NCBI GenBank assembly: GCA_026389975.1
Contig: JAPLGV010000087.1
Coordinates: 1-13,500 of the forward strand
Reading direction: 5' to 3'
Length of the DNA stretch: 13,500 bases
DNA from: Chloroflexota bacterium
GTDB taxonomy: Bacteria; Chloroflexota; Anaerolineae; Anaerolineales; Villigracilaceae
In this document: piece by piece, positions 12,880 to 13,500 of the stretch
How positions within the stretch are numbered: the first letter of the stretch is position 1
Layout of the letters: every line of letters starts with the position of its first letter
Notes under the pieces: generated by a model
What the model saw: the letters and a program-made list of their open reading frames with translations, nothing else
Told to the model about the DNA's origin: nothing
Databases searched by the model: none
Program-made: the position numbers and the translations under genes

Positions 12880-13070
12880 TTCGATACAGAAAAGTTCATG
12901 GATTTATCACTCTACTGCAAAAACCATCTAAACACAAAGGTCACGAACCCCCAAATACCGGGGGCAGGTGGGCACGAAGGAAAAGCCTTCTTCACTTATC
13001 CTTTGTGTACGTCGTGTCCTTCGTGTTAAAGACCTTTTTGCAGTGGTCTCATTTATGCAAGAAGCAGTAA
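12880..13070. repeat. R1 copy E, partial, interrupted by an R2 element
   Basis: GATACAGAAAAGTTCATG then ATTTAT before the R2 insertion, and ATTTATGCAAGAAGCAGTAA after it (13051-13070). It corresponds to the R1 part that reads AGTTCATGTATTTATGCAAAG in copy B. The left end of this copy is missing or unrecognisable; the start coordinate is approximate. Confidence 0.65.
12908..13050. mobile_element. R2 copy c: 143-bp MITE-like element carrying a 25-nt hairpin module
   Basis: The ends are CACTCTACTGCAAAAACC and, inverted, GAGACCACTGCAAAAAGG. The hexamer ATTTAT is on both sides (12902-12907, 13051-13056). It equals copy a in layout but has 31 extra bases in the core: a 25-nt module (12948-12972, CCCCC-AAATACC-GGGGG then CAGGTGGG) plus a second CACGAA (12942-12947 and 12973-12978). 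It is inserted within R1 copy E. Confidence 0.78.
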
Positions 13071-13305
13071 GTGCGACAAGGTTGATGTGGAGCATCCCAA
13101 AGAGCCATCCGCTAATGAAAGCTCCGAGGCTCCCGACGACGATTGCGTCTACGAGGCCGACGCTGATACTTCTAACGACAGCGTCAGCGAGAAGACCTGC
13201 GCTGCCACCGACGACGATCCATAGCACCAATTGAGAGTCATTTCTACAATCTTCGAGTTGGCAGCCGCACAGTGAATTCGGCATGACTGCGCCTATCTTG
13301 GTCAC
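12928..13305 (-). pseudogene. GlsB/YeaQ/YmgE-like small membrane protein, 3' end replaced by repeats
   Basis: Residues about 26-72 of the reading frame match the transglycosylase-associated (GlsB/YeaQ/YmgE) pattern: LVLWIVVGGSAGLLADAVV, then a glycine-rich segment with IVVGSLGAFISGWLFGML. These form two membrane helices. Family members have a third hydrophobic helix after this. Here the frame runs from residue 79 on into R1 and then R2 sequence and becomes basic and hydrophilic (KRSLTRRTRRTQR), so the third helix is lost. The start is uncertain: GTG at 13303-13305 or ATG at 13282-13284, both preceded by a Cys-containing stretch not typical of the family. It follows the partial upstream gene by 27 bp. 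It is likely non-functional or altered. Confidence 0.5.
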
Positions 13306-13332
13306 ATCGGCGCAGACATTCGCGCGTGTGAC

Positions 13333-13500
13333 TTACTCTTTCTTCGCGGTGCGTGTCCAACGAGCTTGTTGGGCTTTTTTTATATTTTCGAGCCTGGCTC
13401 TCTGTTGTGCCTCTGTTGGCTTTTTACTCTCAGGAACATTGGGCCTGTCTTTCGCCTCAAATACGTCTCCCTTAACATGTTTGGGCTTTGATCCTAGGGC
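13333..13500 (-). CDS. C-terminal part of an unknown Lys/Gln-rich protein (cut by window edge)
   Basis: An open frame enters from beyond 13500 and stops at TAA (13333-13335), giving 55 residues. The sequence is hydrophilic and basic, with a predicted charged helix TEAQQRARLENIKKAQQARW followed by TRTAKKE. Such Arg/Lys-rich helical ends occur in nucleic-acid-binding proteins, but I do not recognise the family. Codon use is even and the frame lacks stops to the edge, which supports coding. It is upstream of the GlsB-like frame on the same strand. Confidence 0.5.
   Translation of the reverse strand, partial: ALGSKPKHVKGDVFEAKDRPNVPESKKPTEAQQRARLENIKKAQQARWTRTAKKE

Overview
The window looks like chromosomal DNA of an anaerobic or facultative bacterium, most likely a Chloroflexota (Anaerolineae-like) lineage. 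This is inferred from the short IF2, the NusA with a long acidic and Lys-rich tail, the moderate-to-high GC genes, and intergenic DNA crowded with short palindromic elements and copies of the ACAAAGGACACGAAGG type. It is not proven by any marker here. Every gene I can support lies on the minus strand.

Layout by descending coordinate, which is the direction of transcription. 13500-13333 is the C-terminal end of an unknown Lys-rich protein. 13305-12928 is a GlsB/YeaQ/YmgE-like small membrane protein whose 3' part has been replaced by repeats. 13070-12740 is a stack of nested repeats. 12251-10797 is 4-hydroxybutyryl-CoA dehydratase (abfD), alone. 10796-9885 is 0.9 kb with no gene, holding a G-rich tandem repeat, a hairpin cluster, a MITE-like element, a three-way-junction element and a leader hairpin. 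9884-1616 is the classic translation and transcription operon nusA - ylxR - infB - rbfA - nrnA - truB - ribF. 1222-836 is a FmdB-type zinc-ribbon protein followed by a strong terminator. 391-65 is a small GRAM-domain protein.

The operon genes act in a common programme: NusA in transcription elongation, termination and antitermination; YlxR as a small RNA-binding protein; IF2 in initiation; RbfA in 30S maturation; NrnA in recycling of nanoRNA or pAp; TruB in tRNA psi55; and RibF in FMN/FAD synthesis. rimP, usually directly before nusA, and ylxQ, often between ylxR and infB, are absent. abfD (4-hydroxybutyryl-CoA to crotonyl-CoA) has intact Fe-S ligands but no pathway partners in the window.

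The most unusual content is between the genes. A ~95 bp family (R1; ends ACAGGGTACTGCG and GAAGCAGTAA) occurs in at least five whole or partial copies. A second, MITE-like family (R2; 109-143 bp, imperfect ~16 bp terminal inverted repeats) occurs three times, each time between perfect 6-bp direct repeats. Two of the three R2 copies sit at the same ATTTAT position inside R1 copies, while uninterrupted R1 copies in the window show the empty site. A 25-nt GC hairpin module lies inside one R2 copy and inside an unrelated repeat, flanked each time by its own matching hexamer (CACGAA or CACAAA), as if it too can insert. R1 and related repeats touch gene ends: R1 supplies the last codons and stop of nrnA and the Shine-Dalgarno region of ylxR, and it truncates the GlsB-like gene. 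The tails of ribF and infB have been duplicated. Three intergenic elements of unrelated sequence share one three-way-junction fold.
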